DNA of 64,000 nt from Calothrix brevissima NIES-22 (GCF_002367995.1 NZ_AP018207.1:5135963-5199962), one strand, 5' to 3'. Counted from the first letter of the stretch, positions 27,837 through 37,674 are shown. The notes: a model not told the origin generated them from the sequence alone. Numbers and translations: made by a program.

Positions 27837-28001
27837 AATAAGGTATTATTAATTCTCGATGGCAGCTTGAGGTAACTCTCATAGCTGGCATCTCTATACC
27901 CATAAGCATTGAACGCCTTAATCAACAATGGGTGTCCCATCCTTTCCTTATATAAAGTAAAACTATAAACTGATAATCTTGTAATCTAGTAGGTAAAAAC
28001 C

Positions 28002-28769
28002 GTGGCGCAGGCTTTGTCTTCATGGCAGCAATTAATTAACCAGCTTTCTCACTGGTCGCTTCCAGATCTTAAGACAGGAGCCTCAAAGCAACGAAAATAT
28101 CGGCAGTTTTCTGGCCCTGGTGGCGTGCTAGGATTGCTGACAATTATCGTGGCGATGCTGTTGTGGAACTGGAAACTGCTGTTGGCGCTGCTAATTGGGA
28201 TTGGCGTCATGTTATCAGTCTACTTAATGCAGAAGTGGGACTGGCAACAACGTTTGTCTCAAATGCAGGGGTTTGTCCATGCTCCCAACCGTCAGTTAAT
28301 CTTGGCAGTTAGTAGCGGTGGAATTGCAACTTTTACCAGTTACATAGCAGCAGCGATTTGGTTTGACTCTAACAGTCCTTGGATTGCTGCGGGTGTGATT
28401 TTCCAAGGTTTAGGAACTTTATTAAGTTTAATTTTGCTGGTTTCTCAAATTGTCAATTTTTATGGAATTCGTCAAGAAGACCAATGCGATCGCTTGTTAG
28501 ATAACTTAACAGAAGCAGACCCCTTAAAGCGTCTGGTAGCTGTACGTCAACTAACTAAACTTGTCAGTCGCAAACGGGTTGATGCAAGTGTAAAACAAAA
28601 TGTAATTGAATGTTTGCAATTGTTATTAACTCAGGAACAAGAAGCAGTAATTCGCGAAGCAGCTTTTGCAAGTTTACAAACTTTAGATAGCGCACAAGTA
28701 CTTCCAACCAATACATCTGGCATTTTTATTCCTGTTTCTAATAAAGTTAAAACTCCAATTCCTTCTTAA
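28002..28769 (+). CDS. Membrane protein with C-terminal armadillo/HEAT-like region
   Basis: A 255-residue protein starting at GTG 28002. Four hydrophobic segments are visible: about 43-58 (GLLTIIVAMLLW), 59-78 (LLALLIGIGVMLSVYLM), 98-117 (LILAVSSGGIATFTSYIAAA) and 125-150 (WIAAGVIFQGLGTLLSLILLVSQI). The rest (about 165-245) is helical with LKRLVAVRQLTKLV repeats like an armadillo fold. Function is unknown. It lies about 95 bp before the gluconokinase gene, on the same strand. Confidence 0.8.
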   Translation: MAQALSSWQQLINQLSHWSLPDLKTGASKQRKYRQFSGPGGVLGLLTIIVAMLLWNWKLLLALLIGIGVMLSVYLMQKWDWQQRLSQMQGFVHAPNRQLILAVSSGGIATFTSYIAAAIWFDSNSPWIAAGVIFQGLGTLLSLILLVSQIVNFYGIRQEDQCDRLLDNLTEADPLKRLVAVRQLTKLVSRKRVDASVKQNVIECLQLLLTQEQEAVIREAAFASLQTLDSAQVLPTNTSGIFIPVSNKVKTPIPS

Positions 28770-28863
28770 CTGATATCTTGCACCTACACCCTATAAGGGT
28801 GAGGCTATACAAACAAAGCCTGCCTATGCAGGCTTGTCTGCTGACTTCAAAACTGCTTTGTTT

Positions 28864-29349
28864 ATGATTATTATCATCATGGGTGTTTCTGGCTCTGGTA
28901 AAACCACTGTAGGCAAACTTTTGGCAGAGTCTTTAGGCTGGAATTTTAGCGATGCTGACGCTTTTCATTTACCAGAGAATGTGGAGAAAATGCGGAATGG
29001 TATTCCTTTAACTGAGGCTGACAGAAAACCTTGGTTAGAAGCTTTACAAGCAGTTATTAAACAATGGTTGCAAGAAAATACAAATGTGGTGTTGGCTTGT
29101 TCGGCGTTAAAAGACAGCTATCGTCAATTTTTGCTAGTGGATAGCGAACGCATTCAGCTAGTCTACCTCAAAGGCTCTTACGATTTGATTCAAAAACGCT
29201 TACAAGAGCGTCAAAATCACTATATGCCAGTAATCTTACTCCAGAGCCAGTTTGATGCCTTAGAGGAGCCTTTAAACAATGTATATATAGATATTGCTCA
29301 ATCACCCCAAGCTATTGTGCAAAACATTAAAACGATGTTGCAAATTTAG
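28864..29349 (+). CDS. gntK: Gluconokinase
   Basis: A 161-residue P-loop kinase phosphorylating gluconate to 6-phosphogluconate. Walker A is GVSGSGKTT near the N-terminus, followed by DADAFHLPENVEKMRNGIPLTEADRKPWL, a typical gluconokinase lid and substrate region, and LACSALKDSYRQFL. ATG 28864 (MIIIIMGVSGSGKT) is the start that matches family length; the longer frame adds non-conserved residues. It would feed the oxidative pentose phosphate pathway. Confidence 0.9.
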   Translation: MIIIIMGVSGSGKTTVGKLLAESLGWNFSDADAFHLPENVEKMRNGIPLTEADRKPWLEALQAVIKQWLQENTNVVLACSALKDSYRQFLLVDSERIQLVYLKGSYDLIQKRLQERQNHYMPVILLQSQFDALEEPLNNVYIDIAQSPQAIVQNIKTMLQI

Positions 29350-29678
29350 TTTTTACAAAATTTAATAAATAGGCGGATTCGCATTACCAATGGTATCCGC
29401 CTGACAGACAAACAACAATACTATGAACTTACCCATCATTACAGCTGATGACTAGCGATCGCCGGAATAAATTGTCATAATGTCATAAAATTTATGAAAA
29501 ATTAGCATTTCGGATCGCGATCGCTAATTACAACATGCAGATATGCTGCTGATTGATGCCATGATGAATGCGATCGGGCGATTCAATACTTTGGTAGTTC
29601 GATTGAACTGTTTTTTCTATGTTAAACTTCGTCCATGTTGAAACCTGGAGCGGGACAGAAAGCCCCCTACTACCAGCA

Positions 29679-29695
29679 GGGAGCAAGATGCTCCC
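29679..29695. repeat. Short hairpin (GGGAGCA-aga-TGCTCCC)
   Basis: A perfect 7-bp stem inside a 409-bp gap (29350-29758) after gluconokinase, next to GCCCCCTACTACCAGCAGG. It may be part of a dispersed palindromic repeat. Nothing else is supportable in that gap. Confidence 0.5.
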
Positions 29696-29758
29696 ACTAC
29701 CATGAAAAACTATGGTTCTCAAAATAGATGTGGTTTATCAAAGTATTTACTAAAGTAT

Positions 29759-30049
29759 TTATGCCTGAATGCGTTCTTCTCTCAACTGAGATATAAAGTT
29801 ATTAATATCAAAATTTTCTGGTAATTCTGCTTCTACAACTAAAATTCCATCTTGGCGATAAAGGTTTGCTGGTTGATTATTCAATAAATTATTCAATTGG
29901 GAATTTGGCTGAGTATTTTCTTCAGTTACTTGCTGACTTAGAAGCTCTATTTTTTCTGTAATGGCTTGCAAAATAAATTCTTCAGTCGATATTCCTTGAC
30001 TGCTTGCCCATTTTTCAATTTTTTGTTGCAGTTGGGGAGGAACGTTCAT
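29759..30049 (-). CDS. Small ribbon-helix-helix-like protein (antitoxin-like)
   Basis: A 96-residue protein from ATG 30049 (MNVPPQLQQKIEKWA); an upstream ATG gives three more residues. VPPQLQQKIEKWASSQGISTEEFILQAITEKI resembles the CopG/RHH or antitoxin N-terminal fold. The C-terminal part (LYRQDGILVVEAELPENFDINNFISQLREERIQA) resembles the short tail of cyanobacterial antitoxins. No toxin gene is visible next to it. Confidence 0.55.
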   Translation of the reverse strand: MNVPPQLQQKIEKWASSQGISTEEFILQAITEKIELLSQQVTEENTQPNSQLNNLLNNQPANLYRQDGILVVEAELPENFDINNFISQLREERIQA

Positions 30050-30129
30050 AAAAATCAAGAGAAATCAAACTTTAATACTTTAATTGTAAAAGGCGATCGC
30101 TTAGTTGATATTCACCTTGGTAGCGATTC

Positions 30130-30162
30130 AGATCCCCGACTTCTTAAAGAAGTCGGGGATCT
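30130..30162. repeat. Palindromic repeat AGATCCCCGACTTCTT / AAGAAGTCGGGGATCT
   Basis: Perfect 16-bp arms around one base. A second member lies at 34991-35023 with a different arm centre, so it is a dispersed family. This copy sits just after the stop of the deoxyhypusine-synthase-like gene and may act as its terminator. Confidence 0.85.
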
Positions 30163-30179
30163 AGCAACCCGAAACTTGA

Positions 30180-31355
30180 TTATGGGGTGTTAGGAATTAA
30201 TCTACCGCAAGGATAGGTAGCTGCTTGCTGGTTTGCACTTTCAACTACAGCCGCAGGGATTTTATCTGATGGTTGCGCTTTTGCTGCAAGATAATCTTGG
30301 CGGAGTTTTTCGACAATTGTTTCTCGCTTGTCGTATAGCCGCTTTAATTGGCGTGGCTGGTTTTTTTGCATAACGTATGCTGTTACTAATGGTAAAGCGA
30401 TCGTGCTATCGGTGTAACAAACAATTGTGCTGGGTAATTCTTCTGGGTCAATTTTACCCCAGCTAACCGCTTCTGAAGGCGTCGCCCCGGACAAACCACC
30501 TGTATCAGGACGCGCATCGGTAAACTGGACAAAGTAGTCATGTCCCCGTTCTTCTAAGCCTAGTACCTCGTGAAGTTGCGGTTGAGTTTGTAGCAAAAAG
30601 TTCTTCGGGCTACCGCCACCAATAATCACAGCTGCGCTTTTACCTTCTTCTTCTCGTGCATTGTAGGCGATCGCAGCTGTTTCGTTAACATCAATAGAAG
30701 GATCGATAACTAATTGCGAACCTTCTAAGGCTAAAGCGGCGACATTCATTCCAATGGAACTATCCCCAGGAGAAGAAGTGTAAATCGGTACGCCACATTC
30801 ATAAGCTGTTGCTAGCAAACAGGAATTTTTCACCCCTAATTGCTTTTCAATTTCCCAAACATACTTACCCAGCAAATGGTGAAATTCAGCCGTTCCCATG
30901 CGCTTTTGAAAAGCTTCTGCTTGCAGTATCTTGCGGATAAATGCATCAGTTTCTAGCAGCACATCATAGCCGAAAATAATGTCATAAATGCGGATAGTTC
31001 CTTGTTGACGTAGTTTTACATCATCTAAAAAGGGATTACCCGCAAATAATTCAAAACCCAAGCCATAGTGCATATCGTGATAAAGATTTGCACCAGTGCT
31101 AATCATCCAGTCAATAAAGCCGTTGCGAATTAAAGGCGCAAGGGCGGAAACGCCAAATCCGGCTGGTGTCATCGCCCCAGAAAGACTTACACCGACTGTG
31201 ACACCAGGGGTTAACACTTCACGACTCAGCAGTTGACATATTTCCCGCAACCGCGCGGAGTTGTAAGCGGTAAAGTAATTATCAATCAAATCAACTACGC
31301 CGATCTCCGTTGACATGGGAATCGGTGCAATTTTTTGACCTAGTTGTTTTGACAT
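30180..31355 (-). CDS. Deoxyhypusine synthase-like protein
   Basis: A 391-residue protein of the deoxyhypusine synthase/homospermidine synthase-like family, NAD- and spermidine-using in eukaryotes and archaea. Bacteria lack eIF5A, so the product here is probably a homospermidine-type or unknown polyamine reaction. Visible hallmarks: [52 protein letters not shown] and [21 protein letters not shown]. The ATG at 31355 is used; [15 protein letters not shown] may be the true start. Confidence 0.85.
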   Translation of the reverse strand: MSKQLGQKIAPIPMSTEIGVVDLIDNYFTAYNSARLREICQLLSREVLTPGVTVGVSLSGAMTPAGFGVSALAPLIRNGFIDWMISTGANLYHDMHYGLGFELFAGNPFLDDVKLRQQGTIRIYDIIFGYDVLLETDAFIRKILQAEAFQKRMGTAEFHHLLGKYVWEIEKQLGVKNSCLLATAYECGVPIYTSSPGDSSIGMNVAALALEGSQLVIDPSIDVNETAAIAYNAREEEGKSAAVIIGGGSPKNFLLQTQPQLHEVLGLEERGHDYFVQFTDARPDTGGLSGATPSEAVSWGKIDPEELPSTIVCYTDSTIALPLVTAYVMQKNQPRQLKRLYDKRETIVEKLRQDYLAAKAQPSDKIPAAVVESANQQAATYPCGRLIPNTP

Positions 31356-31403
31356 TCTGAGAATCCCGAAAAGTAAATACGCCGAATCTAATGTTATCGA
31401 GGA

Positions 31404-32345
31404 TTACGTTAATTCTCGTATAACTTTTAGATAACAATCGTAAGCACTTTGTCCAAAACAGACAAAAATCACTTGTTCGATAGACTTATGGCTGTGTAAA
31501 AACTTGTTAACTTCCGAAACTGCAATTTTGCAGGCGCGTTCCATTGGAAACCCATAAACGCCAGTGCTAATCGCCGGAAAAGCAATGGTTTTAAGTTGAT
31601 ACTGTGCTGCTAAAGCCAAACTATTGCGGTAACATCGCCCTAACATTTCATCTTCACCGCGATCGCCACCATACCACACAGGGCCGACGGTGTGAATTAC
31701 CCACTTTGCGGGAAGTTGATAACCTTTGGTAATTTTCGCTTCCCCAGTAGCACAACCATTTAACAGACGACATTCAGCTAATAATTCCGGCCCCGCAGCG
31801 CGATGAATTGCGCCATCCACACCGCCACCACCCAATAAAGAGTTTTTTGCAGCATTCACAATTGCATCGACTGGTAGCTGGGTAATATCACCTTGAATAA
31901 CTGATGTTTGCTGGCTCATTTTCGCTTCACCATGATTGTGATTATTTTCTAACATCCCAGCTGCATAAATTGCTTGTAATCTTTGGAATATTGCTAATAA
32001 GTGTTTATTGTCAATCATCCTAGCTAAATGACCGCTACAAAATCGCTCTTGGCGAATGTGCGTTGTGAACAATTTTTGTAATGTAGAAATATCTGCTACA
32101 GTTAATAGTTCAGGATTAGTAATAAAACTATCTGCTGATTGTTTCCAAGCTAACCAATCAAAAGAAATGATAAAGTTTTCTTGATAAAGTGCTGTAATAA
32201 GCTCGTTAAATTCTTTAGAATAGCAATATGGTTCAAAAGTCAATGGTTCAGTTTGGATGTCATATAGCTTAACTTCTTGATTCGTCAATAATGTGACAAA
32301 ACCTAATATATTTTCCAGATTTTTTATTGTAATTTGAGTAGACAT
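31404..32345 (-). CDS. DUF6508-macrodomain fusion, predicted ADP-ribose hydrolase
   Basis: A 313-residue two-domain protein. Residues 1-133 ([17 protein letters not shown]...[13 protein letters not shown]...[28 protein letters not shown]) match my memory of DUF6508. Residues 143-313 are a macrodomain: [80 protein letters not shown]. This is the YmdB-type O-acetyl-ADP-ribose deacetylase or ADP-ribosylglycohydrolase core with its NAAN and GGGGVDGAI loops intact. A Met at residue 143 offers an internal start for the macrodomain alone. Confidence 0.85.
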   Translation of the reverse strand: MSTQITIKNLENILGFVTLLTNQEVKLYDIQTEPLTFEPYCYSKEFNELITALYQENFIISFDWLAWKQSADSFITNPELLTVADISTLQKLFTTHIRQERFCSGHLARMIDNKHLLAIFQRLQAIYAAGMLENNHNHGEAKMSQQTSVIQGDITQLPVDAIVNAAKNSLLGGGGVDGAIHRAAGPELLAECRLLNGCATGEAKITKGYQLPAKWVIHTVGPVWYGGDRGEDEMLGRCYRNSLALAAQYQLKTIAFPAISTGVYGFPMERACKIAVSEVNKFLHSHKSIEQVIFVCFGQSAYDCYLKVIRELT

Positions 32346-32443
32346 ATATAGGAATCTAGCTGCGTATTCTTAATTAATGGGCATTAGGCATTCTTGTACA
32401 GACGCGATTCATCGCGTCTCTAGCAACTGACAAATAATAATTG

Positions 32444-33121
32444 ATGAAAAACGATAACCCACAACAATTAGATTCAGATCAAGAGATTGCACGTGTAATT
32501 GACGAGGTGATGTCCTCATCTTTGAGTAACGAACAGTATCGCCAAAAGATGCAGCGACGTAAAGAAGTCCAAGATAAGCGGATAGCACAAGCTGTCCCCG
32601 AAAAGGGATTAGTAATTGTCAATACTGGTAACGGGAAAGGGAAAACCACTGCGGCTTTAGGAATGGTATTGCGATCGCTTGGTCATGGGTATAAAGTGGC
32701 GATCGTCCAGTTTATCAAAGGTGCTTGGGAACCCTCAGAGAAAAGGGTGTTTAGTAGTTGGCAAGATCAGTTAGAATTTCATGCTATGGGCGAAGGCTTT
32801 ACCTGGGAAACCCAAGATCGCGATCGCGATTTAGATAAAGCACAAGCAGCTTGGGAAAAATCCTTAGAATATATTTGCAACCCAGAGTTTAGATTAGTCT
32901 TATTAGATGAAATTAATATTGCTCTGAAAATGGGTTACTTACAAGTTGAGCAAGTATTAGCCGGTTTAGCTACAAAACCTGCTGGTACGCACGTAATTCT
33001 TACAGGTAGAGGCGCACCACCAGCCTTAATTGAACGCGCCGACTTAGTCACCGAAATGACATTAGTGAAGCATCCTTTCCGCGATCAAGGTGTAAAAGCG
33101 CAACCAGGAATTGAATATTAA
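32444..33121 (+). CDS. cobO: Cob(I)yrinic acid a,c-diamide adenosyltransferase
   Basis: A 225-residue CobO/BtuR-type enzyme adenosylating cobalamin precursors. The P-loop is GNGKGKTTAALG, with AIVQFIKGAWEPSE, a WETQDRDRD stretch and LVLLDEINIALKMGYL as family hallmarks, and HVILTGRGAPPALIERADLVTEM near the end. The start is ATG 32444, one codon inside the open frame. A strong hairpin with a T run follows at 33149-33180. Confidence 0.95.
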   Translation: MKNDNPQQLDSDQEIARVIDEVMSSSLSNEQYRQKMQRRKEVQDKRIAQAVPEKGLVIVNTGNGKGKTTAALGMVLRSLGHGYKVAIVQFIKGAWEPSEKRVFSSWQDQLEFHAMGEGFTWETQDRDRDLDKAQAAWEKSLEYICNPEFRLVLLDEINIALKMGYLQVEQVLAGLATKPAGTHVILTGRGAPPALIERADLVTEMTLVKHPFRDQGVKAQPGIEY

Positions 33122-33148
33122 AATCATCAATTTATCGTCAATAACGGC

Positions 33149-33180
33149 AAACTCCATCCAAAAAAAGATGGAGTTTTTTA
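33149..33180. terminator. Rho-independent terminator of cobO
   Basis: AAACTCCATC (33149-33158) pairs with GATGGAGTTT (33167-33176), followed by a T run, 28 bp after the cobO stop. Confidence 0.9.
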
Positions 33181-33187
33181 TTATAGC

Positions 33188-33222
33188 TGTTGACTGTTGA
33201 CTGTTGACTGTTGACTGTTGAC
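33188..33222. repeat. Heptanucleotide array (TTGACTG type)
   Basis: Five TTGACTG units directly behind the cobO terminator. Confidence 0.9.
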
Positions 33223-33256
33223 AGAGTTGAAAGCCTATTATTGTCAGGGTTTTATC

Positions 33257-33345
33257 TTATACCAATTGGAAAAAAGAATGCGACAGATTAGTAGGGGCAC
33301 TGGCACTGCCATGCCCTCTAGAATATATTGATGTAGCGCAAATAT
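33257..33345. repeat. Dispersed about 85-bp repeat copy with palindromic core
   Basis: Begins ATACCAATTGG, then AAGAATGCGACAG, and a core GGGGCACTGGCACTGCCATGCCC ending near ATTGATGTAGCGC. The reverse complement of 45330-45417 matches it closely; shorter relatives are at 21358 and 47735. Confidence 0.85.
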
Positions 33346-33359
33346 GATTTAATTTACTA

Positions 33360-34500
33360 GACATCTCCGAAAACGTTCAAAGCCTTTATGTAGCTAGGCT
33401 ATAGTCCATAAATGCAACCATCCTAAATTAGGTAGTCTGTACGAAAAAATAAGGCTTTGAGATATTTACTGTTGATAATTAGGCAAAAACATCTAGTTAT
33501 ATGCGTTAATTTTAACCTCATGACATAGCAGATATTTCTAATGGTAATATTAGCGCTCTAATTCGTAGTCTGACTAATCCACAAATTGTCATAATCACCT
33601 CAGCATACTTTTTTGGATTTAACCTAAATCTGTCTTGAACAACTCGAAATATTTTTACCGAACGGATTCGATGTTCGACAAATATTCGTTTAGAGGAAAA
33701 CTCCTTGTTTGATTTTTTCTGGTCTGTTGTTAACTCTTTATTTTTTGGTTTCTTAATTGGAGTATCAATTAAATCTTCTCCTAAATAACCTAAATCTCCC
33801 TTAAAACTTTGTTTTGGGTCAAAGTTATCTCGATTTGCTCGAAACAAAGTTATATCGCTTATTGGTCCAGGTTCTCCTGCTACAACATCAACGATATCTC
33901 TACCATCTGGCATGATAATCATTTGGCTTTTGAATGTATGATTACTTTTCTTACCTGAAAAATATTTTTCTTGTTCATCCTTGTCTCCAGGCCTTTCTCT
34001 AACTTGTTCATAGCTATCTACTATTAATTCATATTCTGTCAAAACTTCTTTTACTATTTCATGATCAGCAGCGTTTTTTTTTACTTGCTCAAGTAAACTA
34101 GATGGTAGTAGTTCTCGTAAAGTAGGCAACCAATAATTAAACGTATCATTAGCTGTAGATTCACTTACTGCAAACTGGATACCCAGAAGTTGAAAGGTTG
34201 TCATGTGTCGGAGATAAACTAAAGTTAAAATTATTTGTTCAGCTATAGATAGTTTTGGTTTACGACCTCCACCACCAGAAATAATTCTCACTTTTTTTGA
34301 TTCTAAGACCGCTTGTTTTTCGTGATGTAATCGTTCCGCATTTTGGATTAACTGTTGTAACTGCTCATACTCCAGACCAATTAAGCGCTGTGTTTCTTTT
34401 TTGTTCCCTTCAATATAATTTAGGATCTCGCTCATGTTTCTGCGTCTAAAAATCTCTTTAATGTTCTATTACCACAGAACGTTACTATTTTGGAGATGTC
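33360..34500 (-). mobile_element. IS5-superfamily insertion sequence (1141 bp), apparently intact
   Basis: Ends GACATCTCC (33360-33368) and GGAGATGTC (34492-34500) are inverted; with one mismatch the match runs to about 13 bp (GACATCTCCRAAA). A TA dinucleotide abuts both ends (33358-33359 and 34501-34502), fitting a TA target duplication. It contains one full-length transposase gene read from the right end. It sits between the cobO region and the minisatellite. Confidence 0.88.
33518..34435 (-). CDS. IS5-type transposase (HTH + DDE superfamily)
   Basis: A 305-residue transposase. N-terminal helix-turn-helix (about 50-110: GGGGRKPKLSIAEQIILTLVYLRHMTTFQLLGIQFAVSESTANDTF) precedes a DDE core: VDSYEQVRERPG, KYFSGKKSNHTFKSQMII, DGRDIVDVVAGEPGPISDITLF, GDLGYLGED, and SKRIFVEHRIRSVKIFRVVQDRF near the C-terminal Glu. 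The arrangement fits the HARBI1-like DDE_Tnp_4 group of IS5. It is open over its whole length with no visible frameshift, so it may be active. Confidence 0.92.
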   Translation of the reverse strand: MSEILNYIEGNKKETQRLIGLEYEQLQQLIQNAERLHHEKQAVLESKKVRIISGGGGRKPKLSIAEQIILTLVYLRHMTTFQLLGIQFAVSESTANDTFNYWLPTLRELLPSSLLEQVKKNAADHEIVKEVLTEYELIVDSYEQVRERPGDKDEQEKYFSGKKSNHTFKSQMIIMPDGRDIVDVVAGEPGPISDITLFRANRDNFDPKQSFKGDLGYLGEDLIDTPIKKPKNKELTTDQKKSNKEFSSKRIFVEHRIRSVKIFRVVQDRFRLNPKKYAEVIMTICGLVRLRIRALILPLEISAMS

Positions 34501-34658
34501 TACTATTAGTTTAAACTTGTTCCCCCGCTACATTTCTAATCACTTCCACATCTAACTCTAATATTTCACCTAAGTAAGTCAGGATTATTAAGCATAAGTA
34601 TTAAATATGGCAATTTTGCCCATTATACTCTCGGTAATAGTCCCTAATACTCATTAAT

Positions 34659-34952
34659 GAGCCTCGAAACCTCGTCCACGAGCAAAATAGCCTCGTCCAC
34701 GAGCAAAATAGCCTCATTCACGAGCAAAATAGCCTCGTCCACGAGCAAAATAGCCTCATTCACGAGCAAAATAGCCTCATTCACGAGCAAAATAGCCTCA
34801 TTCACGAGCAAAATAGCCTCGTCCACGAGCAAAATAGCCTCATTCACGAGCAAAATAGCCTCACTCACGAGCAAAATAGCCTCGTTCACGAGCAAAATAG
34901 CCTCATTAATGACCCTCAGAACCTCATTAATGAAGAAAAAAGCCTGATTAAT
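34659..34952. repeat. 21-bp minisatellite, 14 units
   Basis: Fourteen contiguous 21-bp units; units 1-11 from 34680 are nearly identical (GAGCAAAATAGCC then TCRTYCAC), with degenerate units at both ends. Variation is confined almost entirely to TCGTCC / TCATTC / TCACTC / TCGTTC. Because 21 is divisible by three and the unit lacks stops, frames stay open on both strands (96 codons plus, 109 codons minus, the latter reading VNEAILL heptads). Open frames here are therefore not evidence of coding. No recognisable gene is otherwise present in 34501-35385. Confidence 0.9.
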
Positions 34953-34990
34953 AGATGTATGGTGGGATGTCACTTGCTTTAACGAGATTT

Positions 34991-35023
34991 AGATCCCCGA
35001 CTTTTTCAAAAAGTCGGGGATCT
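34991..35023. repeat. Palindromic repeat AGATCCCCGACTTTTT / AAAAAGTCGGGGATCT
   Basis: Perfect 16-bp arms around one base; the second member of the family also seen at 30130-30162. Confidence 0.85.
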
Positions 35024-35385
35024 GGGCAGCACGCACCATCAAACATTAATAGTGTTGTACCCTTCCTTCCGTACCCAGCACTGTCACAATCGGTTATTAC
35101 TGAGGTTGATTCATCAATAGAGAATAAAAGAACACATTAAATGAGTAAAAAAGATATTTTAAGAAGTTTTAGAGGCATTTAGACTATTCTCAATAAGAAG
35201 TAATAAAAAATTCAAGCAACTTGAGGAGCTGATAATAATCAGATATTATAATTTTTATTTAATGATTAATTAAAGCTTATATAAATGTCAAACTAAGTAG
35301 GGTTTTCAGCATAATAATTCAGGACTAATAATGAAATTAAATAGTCCGGTTAAACATAGTAGCACCCTTAAGAATCTAGATAAAA

Positions 35386-37227
35386 TTAAGTTATGCAGGT
35401 GTAGTAACGGCGGCAATCTTCTGGTAAGAATGTCAGAATAAAATTTCTCTCGCTCGTTAAATTAGAAATATCCGTTTCCTGGTTTAATGTGACAAGATAA
35501 ATTGATTCAAAGCATTGAAATATCCACCTTAATGTGGGGTTATTGATTGATTTACCCAGTTGATTTTTAATGGTTGATTTTGACGCTGATAAAGCTGCCC
35601 TCATTTGTCTTTGTGCCAGTGTGTAGACTAGTAAGCATAACCCCATTATCATAGCCAATGCTTCTATTCTTTCGGGGCTTTTAATGAAAATACTATCTGT
35701 AAAAAACAATGGGTCTTTCAAAAAGCCAAAGCCTCTTTCACATGATTGCTGTGCTTTGTATTCTTTAATCATTTTATCAAGAAAGGCAGAGGGCAGGAGG
35801 CAGAAGGCAGAAGGGAATTCTGATTCCTGCCCTCTGCCACGACCGAAGGGAGTAAGGGTTTAAGACCCCCACCAAATTGAAAATTTGGTGGCTCTTGTTT
35901 AGGAGGGGTCAGAATCCCCTTCTAAACAAAACCTTCTGCCCTCTGCCCTCTGCCTTCTGCCTTCTTCAATATTGTCAAGTTGCTTAGATTCTAAGACATT
36001 TGTGGCAATAATAAAACGCCCAGCACTTTTGGTTTCGATAGCAATTGCATTGTCATTTTGTGAGACAGTTGCTGAAATCTGATAATAGTTGTCTGTCCTT
36101 TCATATTTGGCATCTGGTGTTTTTTCAGTGATTTCAATCTTGTCTATTTGATGGTGTTTAAATTGTTTAGATATTTTTGATAATGCCTTCATGGCATCAG
36201 ATGAACATGCAAACTTCTCTTGTGATAATGTTTTTAACTTGGCTTTGGAACTAGAGAGATTTTTTTCAATAGCTTGTGATAATTTATGTAAGTCTGATTT
36301 TCTTCTGGCATGACTTTGTACTACTAACCATCTTTGCTCTATGCCTGCGTAGCTGACTTTTTTCTCAACATATGAATATCCATCTAGTTCACTGTTAATG
36401 AATTCTGATTCTGGCAAGGTTGTGACTAAGGATTTTGCTAATTTTAGAGTTAAAGGCACTCGAGACAACCACTTAATATTAGACATCAATTTGATATTTT
36501 CTTCTGTATATAATGCACAATCTGCCACTATCAAACTATCGACTTTTATTTGATTGAGATATGACACGGCAATTTCTCCAAAACATGCTGAGTCAGCTTG
36601 GTTTCCGGATGCTGCTTTCAAAAATATTGGTACATCTCCGTCTCCTGAACATATCAATTCCATAATAAATTGTTTTAAATCTGGTCTATGGTCACGAGAA
36701 TAACCATATGTAATTTTTATAGCTTCCGGTGATTTTATCTCTGATTCTTCGGGAACCTGAATATTACCAATTTTTGGAAATATCACCTCTGGCAAACTAG
36801 TTTTATATTCTCCATGTAGATGAAATGATGATGAGTCTAAATGCGATGATGCTAAAGATATTTCAAATTTTTTCACCACATTTAAACTAATTGCTAAAAA
36901 TATTGTATCTAGACCTTTTATAAATAATTTATCCATCACTCTGCCGAGTTTATCGTCGTTCAGATATTCTGGTTTGACTCCGGCTCCAATTAAATGCTCG
37001 CAAGCTATCGATTCAAAAAACTTGGGAAACATATACAATGGTTTTGAAACCATCCCCAATCCATTTAAAATCATTGCTTTTACTACATGTCCAGCACTAA
37101 CTTTTTCTCCGGCTTCTGACCCGATTAAATTATTAATTATTGACACCAAACCAATTGAGTCTACTATTCCTGCCACTATACCCAAATGGTCAATATTCTT
37201 GATTTCAATATCTTTGATATTCAACAT
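35386..37227 (-). pseudogene. IS1634-type transposase interrupted by a 185-bp repeat element
   Basis: Two pieces of one transposase. The N-terminal part (35966-37227) has the DUF4277-like start and DDE core (HLDSSSFHLHGEY, TYGYSRDHRPDLKQ, VADCALYTEEN). The C-terminal part (35386-35776) has KMIKEYKAQQSCERGFGFLKDPLFF and FLPEDCRRYY. Removing 35781-35965 and one TCAA copy restores an unbroken frame reading QLDNIDKMIKEYK, about 550 residues, the expected family length. As it stands, the upstream piece runs into the insert, and a stop follows 22 codons later. I could not define the terminal inverted repeats of the parent IS. Confidence 0.88.
35781..35965. mobile_element. 185-bp palindromic (MITE-like) element flanked by TCAA
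   Basis: Ends are imperfect inverted repeats about 34 bp long (roughly 28 of 34 matching) made of GGCAGAGGGCAG-type motifs. Inside are a CCACCAAATT-GAAA-ATTTGGTGG hairpin and a GTTTAG-GAGGGG...CCCCTTCTAAAC palindrome. TCAA abuts both sides (35777-35780 and 35966-35969), consistent with a 4-bp target duplication. A related element is seen at 63536-63722. No ORF is present, so transposition would need an enzyme in trans. Confidence 0.85.
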
Positions 37228-37363
37228 GATTGGAAAGTAACTAAAACCATATCAGTTAAAATTTTCACATTTTTGGACAGCCTTTGTGCGATAAATTTCA
37301 GTTGCTTATACAAATACCTCTATCCACCCGAAAATTGAATCATTATTGAATTAAAAAACATGA

Positions 37364-37400
37364 GGAAAGGAGAGGCTGCCAATGGCAGCCTCTCCTTTCC
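37364..37400. repeat. Perfect 17-bp stem hairpin
   Basis: GGAAAGGAGAGGCTGCC (37364-37380), AAT loop, then its exact complement (37384-37400). It lies in the gap between the IS1634-type transposase start and moeB's stop; perhaps a terminator or small repeat. Confidence 0.8.
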
Positions 37401-37577
37401 TACCCCCCCCCATATGAGAATGATTATTATTCTTTTGTTACACAGATATCTGAACTTAATAGAAGTTATTCTTATTTAGCTGGAATAAGCTCTACTAGAA
37501 GCTAGTTCTTATGTACTATATCTATCCGGTTTTTTGGGTGTGACAGTTCTGGGTGCGGAAGATAGGTTGTACAAAAA

Positions 37578-37674
37578 CCCTCGCCCTCATCCCCTAACCC
37601 CTTCTCCCGCAGGAGAAGGGGAATTAAATCTCTTGCTCCCCTCTCCTGCTGGGAGAGGGGTTGGGGTTGAGGGC
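37578..37674. repeat. 97-bp dispersed palindromic repeat (CCCTCATCCCCTAACCCC type)
   Basis: Pyrimidine-rich CCCTCGCCCTCATCCCC at the left pairs with GGGGTTGGGGTTGAGGGC at the right, with an inner CTTCTCCCGCAGGAGAAG hairpin. Such repeats are common in cyanobacterial intergenic DNA. An open frame of 66 residues overlying it is not supported. Confidence 0.75.

Noticed and set aside
34644-34973. Two long opposite-strand reading frames over the 21-bp repeat
   Set aside because: A stop-free 21-bp unit keeps a frame open on both strands, so open length is not evidence of a gene.
35386-35772. Separate small gene downstream of the transposase
   Set aside because: It is the C-terminal part of the interrupted IS1634-type transposase.
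33360-37227. One composite transposon spanning both IS-type elements
   Set aside because: The IS5-type and IS1634-type genes belong to different families and no shared flanking ends were found.
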